The translations under genes and the position numbers were made by a program. Below the pieces are notes generated by a model. It ran no database searches, was not told where the DNA came from, and was given only the letters and a program-made list of their open reading frames with translations. A stretch of DNA of 64,000 nt from the NCBI GenBank assembly GCA_033063855.1, contig CP093830.1, positions 16,492,854 through 16,556,853 of the forward strand, in the 5' to 3' direction. How positions within the stretch are numbered: the stretch's first letter is position 1; the number at the start of each line of letters is the position of its first letter. This document shows positions 13,701 to 24,161 of this stretch, in pieces. Origin of the DNA: Smittia aterrima (lineage: Eukaryota > Arthropoda > Insecta > Diptera > Chironomidae).

Positions 13701-14673
13701 TCTTGACGAACCTTTGTGTCGCCTCTGAGCTGAGTTCTGCTGCGATTACACTCACGGAAGAGTGGAGCCCTTATCGCAAATAATTTGTTTAATAATCATT
13801 TTTCATAATTGTAGCTCCGGGTGGATTTGTTGATGATGCAGAATGATAAGTATTCCAAAACTCGAGGGTTACGTTCTTCCTTTAATTGAAAATCTCTTTT
13901 GCCATATTCTAACAAGAGTTTTAATTAATAAAAATCATCATTCTTGTTGTTCACGACCGTCACTAAAATTCATTTACATTTTACAGCGCATTGCACTCAA
14001 GAGGGAATTGTGTAATTGAAATGGAAAGTTAAGATAAGATAAAGGACTACAACTCCCTCAGGAACGAAAGTTGACAACGTTAATCATAAATATCCTTGAG
14101 CGTGATAATCTCCCCACAGTCGGGAAGCACTTTGCCTAATGGATCAACATCATCCAATGCATTTTAAAGCACATCAAAACTCAAAAATAAATTCAGCTCA
14201 TCATGAAGAGCATAAATTGTTTTCATAGCTCGTCGGCGGTGGTTTGAATGCATAAATTTTTTGAATAAATTTCACTCAAAACACTCCCATTCGCGCCAAC
14301 AAAAGCACATTCAACTTTAAGCGCTAATGCGTTTTGGATGTGATGAATTTTCAAGAGTTTTCCGGCATGAGAGCGACCGACGATCCGGAATTTTATGTTC
14401 AAGTTGCGTGTGGATGAAAGTTCAGCGAACCCTTGCAGCTTCTCTTCATGATTCATCTCTTGGAAGCACGGCAGTCTATTGCGGTTCTCGAGCAGAAAAT
14501 CGTTTCATTTAGAAAGCACAAAACGTCTTCTCGCCTATTTATATAAGAAACAGCTTGATTTGTAAGTCAAAAAGAATTCTCTTGATCAACCAAGACTGGC
14601 GTCGTTGCAGCACGACAAGACTTGAACAGAAATATTTGTGTAAAATAAAGGAATGAAAAATGATTCAATGTTT
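4719..14673. other. Long stretch without recognisable genes
   Basis: Nearly 10 kb of AT-rich sequence contains only short open frames with no signal peptide, domain or splice-compatible chain that I can support. I see no tRNA, transposon termini or tandem array. A TATATAA-like box occurs near 14540 with no convincing coding exon after it. The region may hold regulatory sequence or non-coding transcripts. Confidence 0.5.
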
Positions 14674-14835
14674 TTACGTTCAACTTGTCTGTTCTTGAAA
14701 AATGATGATGTCGTTCATAATTCACAAGACTTTCTTGCAAATGTTTTCTTTTATTTCACTCTCGTTTGTATAGAAGCTGCGAAAATGGTTTAAAGTCGTA
14801 AACACATTTTTTTATTGCTTTTCTATTTTTTTACT
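14674..14835 (+). repeat. Dispersed repeat A, copy 1
   Basis: The segment containing AGCTGCGAAAATGGTTTAAA and GTCGTAAACACATTTTT recurs at 19878-20135 and 35612-35990 in the same orientation. Copies 1 and 3 each lie roughly 0.5-0.9 kb upstream of a member of the small secreted protein family, so the repeat probably moved together with that gene. Confidence 0.8.
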
Positions 14836-15251
14836 TACTGGATGGTCACAGTCAAAAAGTCTGCAAAGATAGAAATGATTGAAAGAATTTGATTTCGTTT
14901 GTTTTAAAGAATATTAGATTTTATTTAAGAATTTGAAGTTGGTCTTGATGTTGCGGCTGTTTCAGTTCGAAGTTTGTGATGAACTTTACTTCGAGTTATT
15001 CAACGACATTTCACTGGAATGATTTCAGTTGCACGTTTTAGAAGATACTAAAGGAATTTACAACTCATTTTATCACTTGCAGTTGATGGACACTTTAAAA
15101 CTTTTCTGTCAGGAAGTTTTAATCTAAAATAAAAATATTAAAATGTCTTCGAAAATTACAATATTCACAACGAATACAGCTATATCGGAGACAAATCGCG
15201 ATATTTAAAATGATACAGACATCACTACGAGACAGAACTACGAGAGTGAAA

Positions 15252-15303
15252 ACAGAACGTTCGATAGTAAGTAAAATAAGTGATTGAAATTTCAATATAA
15301 GTA
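15252..15303 (+). promoter_or_regulatory. Core promoter of secreted paralogue 1
   Basis: An upstream motif ACAGAACGTTCGATAGTAA (15252-15270) is followed by TTTCAATATAAGTAG (15290-15303). Both recur before paralogue 2, the peritrophin gene and the disrupted paralogue 3, with similar order. The TATA-like box lies about 60-70 bp upstream of the ATG. Confidence 0.65.
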
Positions 15304-15359
15304 GCCTACAAAAGTTTTATTATTCTTCACAAATCCACCTGAACCAGCAACGAGACGAA

Positions 15360-16065
15360 ATGAAGTTCCTCGCTATCGTAGCTTTTGTGATTGTCGCAAT
15401 CATTTTCCGTAAGTTGAAGATCGTTCAGATTAATCAAGATATTATTGTGATTCTTTAAAACAGCATCGTGTACTGTCGCTCAGGGAATTACAGATTTAGG
15501 CGACAAGCTAAAAGAATTCGTCCCAAGAATGGAACCTCAATTGGATGCATTTACAAAGAAGTTAAATGAAAAGCCCGAAAATATTCTTGGTAAAAGTTTA
15601 ACCGAATTGCTTAGCAAACTTCACTCGAATAACAAAAATGTATCAAATGCTGACGATCCAAATGGTAACGAAATAACAATTTGGCTTCTAAGATTTGGAA
15701 TAAATATTTTGTTTTAATTCTCAGTAATTCCGGAAGAGGAGAACAAAACAATTTTGACATCACTTTCCGAAAATATTGACAGTCTTTTACCTAGCACTAT
15801 ATTGCTTACTTCTATCATTTCATTTGTAAGTATAAATTGAGATAAGATCTTCCGAAAAGTTTCCAGAGTCATTAAAACTTTGATAACAAAAAAAAAAACT
15901 AAGTTTTAAACTTTTGCTGATATTAATATTTTTTTTTAATCTTACCAGGTACTTGCTTTATTTGAAGACGAAGAAGGTGAAAGATCGATTAAGGCATTCA
16001 TTAAACCGCTGGTAACATTTCTCAGTTCTTTCGTTAATGCTGTCATCGCCGTGTTAAAAGAATAA
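15360..16065 (+). CDS. Small secreted protein family, paralogue 1
   Basis: Four exons (15360-15408, 15464-15664, 15725-15825, 15949-16065) give 155 aa. Residues 1 to about 22 form a signal peptide (MKFLAIVAFVIVAIIF then PSCTVAQ). The mature protein is a predicted helical, lysine- and leucine-rich chain followed by an acidic linker (PEEENK) and two hydrophobic helices, ILLTSIISFVLALF and PLVTFLSSFVNAVIAVL. It has only one cysteine, at the signal-peptide end, so it is not a disulfide-knot peptide. Intron phases are 1, 1, 0, the same as in paralogue 2. I do not recognise the family. The hydrophobic helices could insert in membranes or bind lipid, but that is inference. The shared promoter with a peritrophin gene suggests gut expression. 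Confidence 0.75.
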
Positions 16066-16706
16066 ATCCAAATATAAAAATTTAAAGAAATCAAATAACA
16101 TTTTTTACTTGTTTTACGTGTATTTTGGTCAAAATATGTTCTTTTGAACAAAGAAATATAAATCCATTGGCTGTTATTTCTCAGTAGAAAAGTTGAAAGT
16201 CGTTGAAAATCAAGAAGTTCTGTTTGGCCTCATTTCTGAATCAGAAGTTCACAGAATTTTCCAGAAACATTCAATGATAAGACGAGATGAATTTATCGCA
16301 GGTTGGTGGTACTTGGTACAATACCAGTACATTTTGAGTACCTATTCGGTATATTATTACCTCGAGAATACCAGGTAATTTATAAGACAAATTGTAAAAC
16401 TAAAATTCTTTTTTCATTGATAGATAAAAATTTCTCATTTTTCATGTTAGCGATAACTTCTGTTGAACGTCGAGAAGCCTGAAAATATTAAATTTTGTTT
16501 ATTAAAAATTAACAGCTTCTTTCGATTTCATTAGTATTTCAAAACTATTTTCATTATTATCATCGAACAGACGGAATAAAACCATTTGTGACTCCAAACA
16601 AATAACGTTATCCTTAAGGTTCAAACTTTTTGCAACTCACTCAGTGAGTCTCACTGATATATTACCATATTTTCATTCGAAACGTGTAAGACGTCACTTG
16701 GAGAAA

Positions 16707-16765
16707 ACAGAACATTCGGTAGTAAATAAAAATAAGTAGTCTATAAAAGTTTCAATATAAGCAGC
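16707..16765 (+). promoter_or_regulatory. Core promoter of secreted paralogue 2
   Basis: ACAGAACATTCGGTAGTAAA (16707-16726) precedes TTTCAATATAAGCAG at about 16750-16764. A TAAGACGTCAC motif lies just upstream at about 16687-16697 and has counterparts near the peritrophin promoter and at 19142 and 19486. Confidence 0.65.
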
Positions 16766-16818
16766 TACAAAAGTTTCAATATTCATAACAAATCCACCTG
16801 AACCAGCAACGAGACGAA

Positions 16819-17459
16819 ATGAAGTTCCTCGCTATCGTAGCTTTTGCGATCGTCGCAATCATTTTCCGTAAGTTGAAGATCGTTCAGAATAATTGAGATA
16901 TTATTGTGATTCTTTAAAACAGCATCGTGTACTGCCGCTCAGGGAATTACAGGTTTAGGCGACAAGCTAAAAGAATTCATCCCAGGAATGGCATCACCTC
17001 AATTGGATGCATTTACAAAGAAGTTAAATGAAAAGCCCGAAAATATTCTTGGTAAAAGTTTAACCGAATTGCTTAGCAAACTTCGCTCGAATAACAAAAA
17101 TGTCTCAAATGCTGACGATCCAAATGGTAACGAAATAACAAATTGAACTTCTAAGAATTGAAATTAATATTTTGTTTTAATTCTCAGCTATTCCACAAGA
17201 GGAACCAAAAACAATTTTTCAATTAATTCTCGAACAGTTTGACGATCTTTTAGTTAAAATTCTATTACTAGCTGCTATCATTTCATTCGTAAGTATAAAT
17301 TGTGTGGAAGCTGTCGCGTGGTTGATTGTATTAACTATTTCTTTTTAATCGAACAAGGTACTTGCTCTCTTCGAAGAGAATGAAGATTCGTTCACGGCAT
17401 TCGTTGAACCACTAGTAATCTTACTTATTCTTATCGCTAATGCTGTTGTCGGCGTGTGA
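16819..17459 (+). CDS. Small secreted protein family, paralogue 2
   Basis: Four exons (16819-16867, 16923-17126, 17188-17288, 17358-17459) give 151 aa. The first two exons are nearly identical to paralogue 1, with an added codon (GMASP where paralogue 1 has RMEP). Exons 3 and 4 are much more divergent but keep length, intron phase and the two hydrophobic helices (ILLLAAIISFVLALF and PLVILLILIANAVVGV). Conservation at the N-terminal half with divergence at the C-terminal half suggests either recent gene conversion over exons 1-2 or selection acting on the tail. The reading frame is intact and ends at TGA 17457-17459. The function is unknown. Confidence 0.75.
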
Positions 17460-17929
17460 CAAGAATAATCGAATATTGAAACGTAAAAAACTTAAATAAT
17501 ATTTGTTTCATTTACTACGGGTGAACAAAATATTGACAAAACGTGAAGTAATAAAAATATACATCGGCAATTGCTACTCAGCCAAAGTTTTTGTTGAAAG
17601 TTCAAGCTTCTGTTGAAAGTCGAGAAGTTTTAAAACAATATTTCTGTCAATAAAAGCCAAGCATCTGCTCATTTTCTGTTCACAGAATTTTCCAGTAATA
17701 TTGATCGATAAGTCATTTGGTGGAATTTAATAATTTGATTGACATTGTTCTGGATTTCGGTTGTTTTATCTTGGTCCATTGGTTTTTGGATTAGACTGTG
17801 AAGTGTCTTACAGACGTTACAACGACAATTTGTTACCACAGGAAGATGATTACACAATCTTTAACGAATACATGTGCTTTTGTATTTAAATGTCTTATAG
17901 GTTGTGAATGATCGTAGAAACCACTTAAA

Positions 17930-18075
17930 ATGGCATTTTTTAAAGTGAGGTTAAGGACCTTAAATTTTTCAGTTGTGATCTTCCGTTCGTTACCCTTAAA
18001 GTTGTTTTCGAACTCACAACTGCAGTCTAGCCATTAAAGACGTTATAAAGAGATGACAGAACATTCTGGAGTATG
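17930..18075 (+). repeat. Peritrophin upstream block, duplicated at 19370-19510
   Basis: The phrase GATCTTCCGTTCGTTA followed by CCTTAAAGTTGTTTTC appears here and again at about 19430-19470, with matching flanks (TTTTAAAGTGAG before and TAAAGACGT after). It is a duplicated promoter-proximal block. Here it precedes an intact peritrophin gene; the other copy precedes a broken one. Confidence 0.8.
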
Positions 18076-18140
18076 TAAATATTTTTCCATCTTCGAAAGT
18101 GAAATCCATGAATTTTGTCTTGAAATTTCAATATAAAAAG
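18056..18140 (+). promoter_or_regulatory. Core promoter of the peritrophin gene
   Basis: ACAGAACATTCTGGAGTA (18057-18074) lies upstream of TTTCAATATAAAAAG (about 18126-18140). This is the same pair of elements as in the neighbouring secreted-family genes although the proteins are unrelated, supporting shared regulation. Confidence 0.65.
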
Positions 18141-18212
18141 AGCCCTTGAAAATTTCATTATTCAGAACAGAATAACCAGTAGAATGAATATAAACTCGTG
18201 AAAATATTCAAA

Positions 18213-18946
18213 ATGAACCTTTACGAAGTCTTTTTGCTTATCACAATTTCTTTAAGTAAGTTTTAATTTCCTCAAAATAAATAAGATAACACTTTCGATT
18301 GCATCAAATAGCATTGTGTAACAATGCACCTAGCGGTTTACTTACAGATCATTTCAGAGAACTTTCTGATTTTCTGGATTCGATTCTTGGAGCTGAAGAC
18401 CAATGCTGTTGTCGGCGTTGTGATCCGAAATGTGAAGCTAATCCAAATGGTAACGTGCCATATGAAAATGATTGCACAAAATATTACTCATGCCGAAGTG
18501 GAACTCCTGTTGAGATTAGTTGTGGTGAAGGCTTACAATTTAATGCGAATACCGGTGAATGTGATAGTCCAGAAATAGCCAAATGCGGAAATGCCCTACC
18601 AGTTTGTGAACCTGGGGAACAATATTATCCGCATGAAACTGATTGTAAAAAATATTACTCATGCCAAAGTGGAACTCCTGTTGAGATTAGTTGTGATGAA
18701 GGCTTACAATTTAATGAGGATACCGGCGAATGTGATAGTCCCGAAAACGCCAATTGCGGAAATACCCAACCAGTTTGTGAACCTGGGAAACAATATTATC
18801 CGCATCCAACTGATTGCACAAAATTCTACCAATGTTCAAATGAAGTTCCTTATGAAATGACTTGCCCAGCAGGACTTCATTTTAATGTAAATTTAAATGT
18901 TTGCGACTGGCCAAGGGATGCCGGCTGCGAAAAGAATTCTCAATGA
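18213..18946 (+). CDS. Secreted peritrophin with three CBM14 domains
   Basis: Two exons, 18213-18255 and 18312-18946, joined in phase 1, give 225 aa. Exon 1 plus the start of exon 2 is a signal peptide (MNLYEVFLLITISL). A short linker and a CCCRRC cluster are followed by three peritrophin-A/CBM14 chitin-binding domains, at roughly residues 65-115, 122-172 and 179-221. Each has six cysteines and the aromatic pattern KYYSCxSG or KFYQC...CPAGLHFN expected for chitin contact. The domains are encoded in near-identical 171-bp units, showing recent tandem duplication or conversion. Such proteins build the peritrophic matrix or cuticle by cross-linking chitin. The intron position close to the signal peptide resembles that of the neighbouring secreted-family genes. 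Confidence 0.88.
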
Positions 18947-19071
18947 AAATATTTTGTTACATCGCGATCTGATTGAGAACTTATAACGTCAGTTTTTCTT
19001 GACCAAATTGTTTTCTACCAAAATAAAAAAAATAAAATACAACTTTAACTCAGTTAATTAAGTTAATCTGA

Positions 19072-19112
19072 ACGTTTGTTAGTCTGAACGTTTGTTAGTC
19101 TGAACGTTGTTC
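19072..19112 (+). repeat. Short tandem repeat, 16-bp unit
   Basis: The unit TTAGTCTGAACGTTTG is repeated nearly three times with slight variation at the ends. It lies in the spacer 3' of the peritrophin gene. Confidence 0.85.
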
Positions 19113-19369
19113 TCAACCTTGCAGCTTTAACGATCCAGATGTAAAAGACGTCAGTAAGTATATTTCTTCTCAACCGAAGTCAATGAGTTTGTATTGCAAA
19201 CTTTTATTAAAATATTAAATAAGCCATCGAAAGTTTCAACGAGCATAGCAGATCCAATGTGTCAAACTGAAAGTTAGCCTAAATGTAGATCTTTTGCTCG
19301 TTGTCAGTCACATCCAAAGTTCAATTCCTATATCTAAATTATCGCTTTAATTTGAAAAAAATGTCATGT

Positions 19370-19535
19370 TTTAAAGTGAGTTTATCTCACAACAATTGTG
19401 AGGTTAAAGAACTTTAAAATTCCATGTGGGATCTTCCGTTCGTTAGCCTTAAAGTTGTTTTCAAACTGACAACTGTAGTGTAGACATAAAAGACGTCACA
19501 AAAGATGATAGCTGGTACTGCTGGAGAATCAAACT
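19370..19535 (+). repeat. Duplicated peritrophin upstream block
   Basis: This matches 17930-18070, including the TAAAAGACGTCAC element at about 19486, but the downstream TATA box and signal-peptide exon of the functional gene are not found. It is best read as the promoter remnant of the broken copy whose coding piece lies at 19720-19855. Confidence 0.7.
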
Positions 19536-19719
19536 CTGGCTTAGGCGATATTAGTGTCTAAATTAGAACCGATTGTCGAGTGTCAAAATCGATATTGGAC
19601 CTCTTAATTTTATTAAAAGACTTTTTTTTATAAGATTCTTAACCTTTTGTTCCCTGCTCCGGAGCCTGTTGTGTGAGGCGTTACTTACGAACGGAATAAA
19701 AAGATTGTGCTTAAATAAA

Positions 19720-19855
19720 AATATTGTGCTATTATCGATTTGAAGACGGGAATGCTACACCTGAGAAATGTCCTGAAGGTCAGCTCTATGCAGGAGAAGG
19801 AAATTGTGACCAACCAGAAAATGTCCAATGCAGAACAAAACCGGAATTTGTTTAA
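19720..19855 (+). pseudogene. CBM14 peritrophin remnant
   Basis: The frame reads YYRFEDGNATPEKCPEGQLY, then a cysteine-containing tail ENVQC and stop TAA at 19853. This is the second half of a CBM14 domain (third to sixth cysteine region). A stop lies just upstream, there is no start or signal peptide, and only a partial domain remains. With the duplicated promoter block at 19370-19535 it marks a decayed tandem copy. It could still be a last exon of something spliced, but I see no matching upstream exon. Confidence 0.7.
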
Positions 19856-19877
19856 ATAAAATTTGTTACGTCAAATC

Positions 19878-20135
19878 GTTGCAGTATTAAGCTTTTGAAG
19901 CTGCGAAAATGGTTCAAAGTCGTAAACACATTTTTCATTGATTTTCTGTTTCTCTCGAGGGATGATGTCCTATTCGTAAGTACGAAGAGTCCTGAGCGTA
20001 CATCAAATGAATTTTTTATGGTCTGCCGACATGGAACATGTTTGCAAACCTATAGAACGCAAAAAAAGGTTCACAAATTGGATTAAGAGCAGGAGACTTC
20101 GAATGGAACAAGACAAATGAGAAAAATTCCTTTGT
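19878..20135 (+). repeat. Dispersed repeat A, copy 2
   Basis: Two parts match copy 3 at 35612-35990: AAGCTGCGAAAATGGTTCAA with GTCGTAAACACATTTTTCAT, and CCGACATGGAACATGTTTG with GAATGGAACAAGACAAATGA. The stretch between the two parts is more divergent. Confidence 0.8.
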
Positions 20136-20682
20136 TTCCTTCCCTGAAAAGATATTTTCCCTTTCTTAAGAAAGCGAGAAAAGTTCCATAAAACCGAAAA
20201 GGAAAAGCATCATTTTTCACCGAATCAAGACATCCTGACCGAAAATTGCAACGCCAGATGCTGCAGACAGCAAATTCCAATAATCATAAAAGGCGAAAGC
20301 CGAGAGAGCATCTCGACAAACACCACATGGTGCAGCAACAGAAACAATTCCTTTATTAAACTGCCATCATCAGAAAGGATTTTTATCGAAATTGCTTTCT
20401 TTTCCTTTCGCTTCGAGAAACATTTCAGGAATTTCGTCAATAAAACTTTATTTGTCGATAAGTCTTCTTCATCGAATCAATTTTCACTTCCCCTTCGATA
20501 ACATTCTTGTTTCGCAATTTTCATCTTTACCAGATTTTTTGGAAGCCAAAGTTTAGTTAATGATTAGATTTTATTTTTCGAGGAATTTGTTAAACATCAA
20601 TGAGATCAAAGATGAGCTCGAATTTTGGAGAAGCTCCAAGAATTTAAAATCTGTTGCTCTTCAGTTTTATCTCGAATTTACA
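20136..20682. other. Intergenic, nothing recognised
   Basis: About 550 bp lies downstream of repeat A and at the 3' side of the minus-strand gene. It probably includes that gene's 3' UTR. I see no coding exon. Confidence 0.5.
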
Positions 20683-23339
20683 TCATTTCTTCTCTTCAGT
20701 TGCCTTAGCCAGAATCTCGCTGTTGACACTTTGTACGATCTCGACAGTCTCAGGAGGAAAATCTGTTCGCATGTCTGACGAAGATGTTTCCTCGACTTCT
20801 CTCATGAGCTCTTCGTATACTCGAGTCTTACAGCAAACGAGCGAAGGGGAATTCAAGTTGGACACTTGACGATGAAGAGGTTTTTCAGGAACTTTGTCAC
20901 GAAGCTTTCGAATCTGATGAGCTGTCAAAAGTGGAGCAACAGAGTCAACTGTTGAAGGAGAGTCATGAAAAGCGTTTGCGTCTTCAGGCGTCATCGGCTT
21001 GATGCAATTTTTCTTTTTCAACTTGAAAGTTGGTTTACATTTCTGTTCTCTCTCAGAGAGTTTCTTAACTTCAATCAGTTTCAAGCCGTGAATATCCAAT
21101 TTCGAGCAGGGAACTTCGTTTTGCGGATCCAACGTCAAACGCTTCACAATCAGATCACAAAGTTTCTCTATTGTTCCGACCATAAACAAACTTGAAGAGC
21201 CTTCATACCAATCTGACTTTCCATCTTCGTCTTTTTGTTCGCTATCAAAAAAGTAGAAAACTTCTGAGCTGAGCACTTGCCAAGCCGTGAAAGTTGAGTT
21301 TCCGACTTGAAGAAGAAAACAACGGAACGATGACGACTCAAAGACTTCACGAATATCTTTCGCAATTTGATTGTCGCATAACGAACGAGATGACTGAAGA
21401 GTTGACCTTTTTAAAAATGGAACAATCATGATTCCAACTCGATAGAGCTCGCCAACATAAAGTTTCGATGGAATGTCAGCTAGAGTCAAATTTTTGACTG
21501 CATCGCTTTTAATAATGTCAGAGAAAAATTTCGCTCCGAAATGCAAAACGCGATCAAGAATTGTACGAGTCCAAGTGTTGGGAGGATCAATCTTTGCATA
21601 AATCGCTGCCATGATTGCCGTCGTTAAATGTTGTTTGCTGTTAATCGTTTCAAAAACTTTGCTTTTTAAGCTCAAATTTCCTTTGAGATGAGCAACATAA
21701 TCGTTAAGAACTTTGAAGTCATCAGTTCGACAAATTTTCATCGGATTGCCGTTGACTACTAAAAACTTGTCAGGAGAATGTTCGCTATTTATAATTTGAG
21801 TGATAGCAATCGAAGATATCTTGAAAGGTCCATTGACGTTAATCTTACTTAAGTTCAAGATAAGATGATAAACGTTCTCCAGTTGACCGAACAACATCAA
21901 AGCAGCTTCGCCTGTTCGACATTTGTGGCAATTCAAAGAACGACCTCTTGGATCGAAGACTACAAAAGCTTTACAATAAGAAATGTAAAGATCGAGATCT
22001 GGAGTTTGAAGAATTCCTTGTGAGTGTTGAGAGAAGAACTTTTCTAATCCAATCAGTAAATCCAAAGACCGTTCTCTAACTGTCATCAATTTACCAACAA
22101 CTACTGGCTCTGATATTGTCACTTGAATGAATTGATTTTTAAAAGTGAACGCTTTGGTTATTTGACTCATTCGGTCGATTGAAACTTCTTTCGTTGCTTC
22201 GTAAAGTTCAGATCCGCAAACGACTATCTCGTCAATGTCACGTTGAGTCCAATCAAAAGCGTTTTTGAAGAAGCTAACACCATGCGCAACTAACAAAGAA
22301 TCAAAAGCTTGTCTCCCTCGAATGTTGTCGTCGAAGTATTCGCTGTCGATGCTTAAAGATCCAAGTTGAATGCCGTAAGGTTTGCCAAGAGTCATCTCAA
22401 TTGATATTCGCGATCTACGAGGAGCAAAGATTTTCAAACTCTTGTTTCTGAGTTTGAATTGTCGATCGCAGTTTCCTTAATAGAAATGTTAGAGTTAAGA
22501 AAGAAAAAGGTTAAATTAAACTTACGTTCTCCCTTTGTCGTTGGCTCGTCATCGCAGTTATCATCGCAAATCTGTTGATAAACTTTTCCACCGCATTTAA
22601 TTTTCCTGTAACGTTTGACTTCGTTTTCTTCTGTCTCTGCCAATTCTTCGATGATTTCTTGGTCAACATGATTCAAATTTTCAGCCTATAGACGAAAAAT
22701 TTATTAAAATCTTTAAAAATTGTTTCACAATTGCTTACTGAGGTTTTAGTAGATGGCGAAATTTCTTTTTTAAGCGAATTAACAGATCGATTAGAAGTTC
22801 CACTGTTAGTTCTGCTATTTAGTTTACTGTCACTTGTTCTCTCAGGCGATGAGTTCTCTTTTCCTTCCGTTTCCTCTTGATTTAACGTGTCTTCAACTTT
22901 CAGTCCTCGAGACAACTTTACAGTCTCCAACATCCTCCATTCCCTCAGTTTAGCAAGTTTCTTCTGTTCCCTAATCGTCTTCCGGGTTTTCCACTTTAAA
23001 CTTTCGAAGAATGAAAGAAAATTATTGAAGCTCTACAGAATTTTACGGTTCATCAATTTACCTGCTCTCAGCATTGCTCTCAACTTCCTTCTTTGGATTA
23101 TCGTTCAAATTCTGCTGAGAAGAAGTAAAAGAAAAGTTTGAATAATTTCAAGGAGATTAAATTATTCCAATTATGTTTGAGGCGATTTTCTCAGAGACCA
23201 TTGAAGTGGAATTCCTCACCGATCTTTTCTTCTGGCGATTTCCTCCTTGCGAGGTTTTGCTTGGCTGCCAGCCCTTAATGTTGAATAGACTTTCGCTGTT
23301 CTTAATGTCCTCGCTAAGTGCGATTACCTTTCGAGACAT
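20683..23339 (-). CDS. Unrecognised 795-aa insect protein, five exons
   Basis: Exons 23339-23220, 23114-23062, 23000-22739, 22685-22526 and 22475-20683 join in continuous frame with good GT-AG sites (2388 nt). Residues 1-200 are basic and Ser/Glu-rich, with a helical segment at about 60-95 (KTIREQKKLAKLREW), and look disordered. Residues 230-700 look globular. A first block contains GRQAFDSLLVAHGVSF (about 252-267), a DWTQRDIDEIV helix and a strand FVVFDPRGRS (about 369-378) followed by CHKCRTGEAAL. A second block repeats some of this style (ILDRVLHFGAKFF, KLYVGELYRVGIMIVPFL). The FDPxG and Gln-containing segments are reminiscent of papain-like, tegument-type deubiquitinase folds, but an aligned catalytic Cys is not evident, so any relation is weak inference and the protein may be catalytically inactive. 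Confidence 0.7.
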
Positions 23340-23619
23340 TTTTTTTCTTCTATTAAATTTCGGAAAACAAAAAATTTTGTTGTTCAAAGTTATAAACCGA
23401 AAGAAATTTTCAGCAGACAATGATTGCTTCGAGATTTCTGTTTGATTTGATTAAATAAACTTTTTTCCCGCATGGAAGAATTCTCAACAAATTGATGAGA
23501 GTAAATTGCCAAACTTCAATGAAACTTTTGATTCGACTTCATCGAAAATAACTTTTCTGCACTTTTCGTTTTATTTCATTTCTCGATTTATTCGTTCGGT
23601 GTGAAGAACCTGAAATGTC

Positions 23620-24030
23620 AATTAAAATATTAAAGAATGAAACTTTTCTTATTAGTTCAGAAACTTTCGCTTTGCAATGGCATTTCCGATCTTGCGATTC
23701 GACATAAAAAATTGTCAAGACGAACTTTTGCAATGTTGTCGAGTCGAAAGTTTCAATCAAATTAATTTTCTCCTTTTGTGTAGTGCAAGTTTTTGCAATG
23801 AAATTGCAATCGATTGGGGTCACAGCAAAACAATTCTTCATCGTCGTTGATATTGCCTCAACTCATTAAACAATTGAACGATTGTTGGTATCAGTTTCGC
23901 TATGAAAGTTTAATCAGAGAACATGAGAGGATCTGCATTTGCATAACGAGCATTTTCCACTTTTCCAGAGCAAAATTCATGAAGATTTGAAGAGGGTGGC
24001 TAAGCTCTGAATTATTTATGAAACTTCGTT
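23620..24030. repeat. Diverged inverted duplicate of 33215-33650
   Basis: Read on the minus strand, this segment follows 33215-33650 closely: TCTTCATGAATTTTGCTC, ATGCTCGTTATGCAAATGC, GACCCCAAT(C/T)GATTGCAATT and the run to AGAAAAGTTT recur in order. The open frame on the minus strand here (23841 downward) is shifted and stopped in the other copy, so it is probably not coding. Confidence 0.75.
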
Positions 24031-24161
24031 TCCATGTTGAAACAGAATTTCCAGAAAAATCAGCCAAAGAATAAAAGTTTTGAAGTTAAAACTTTGCAGT
24101 CGTAATGTATTTTTAGAATAAAAACCAACGAAGCATCGGTCGTGAGTCATAACAAAGGGAG

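Noticed and set aside
17445..18430. Shared run GCTGTTGTCGGCGT at the end of paralogue 2 and near the start of the peritrophin exon
   Set aside because: Too short and in different frames; no flanking similarity, so common origin is not supported.
23539..23841. 100-codon minus-strand frame starting with ATG
   Set aside because: The duplicate at 33440 onward carries an early stop and frameshifts, so the frame is not conserved and is probably chance.
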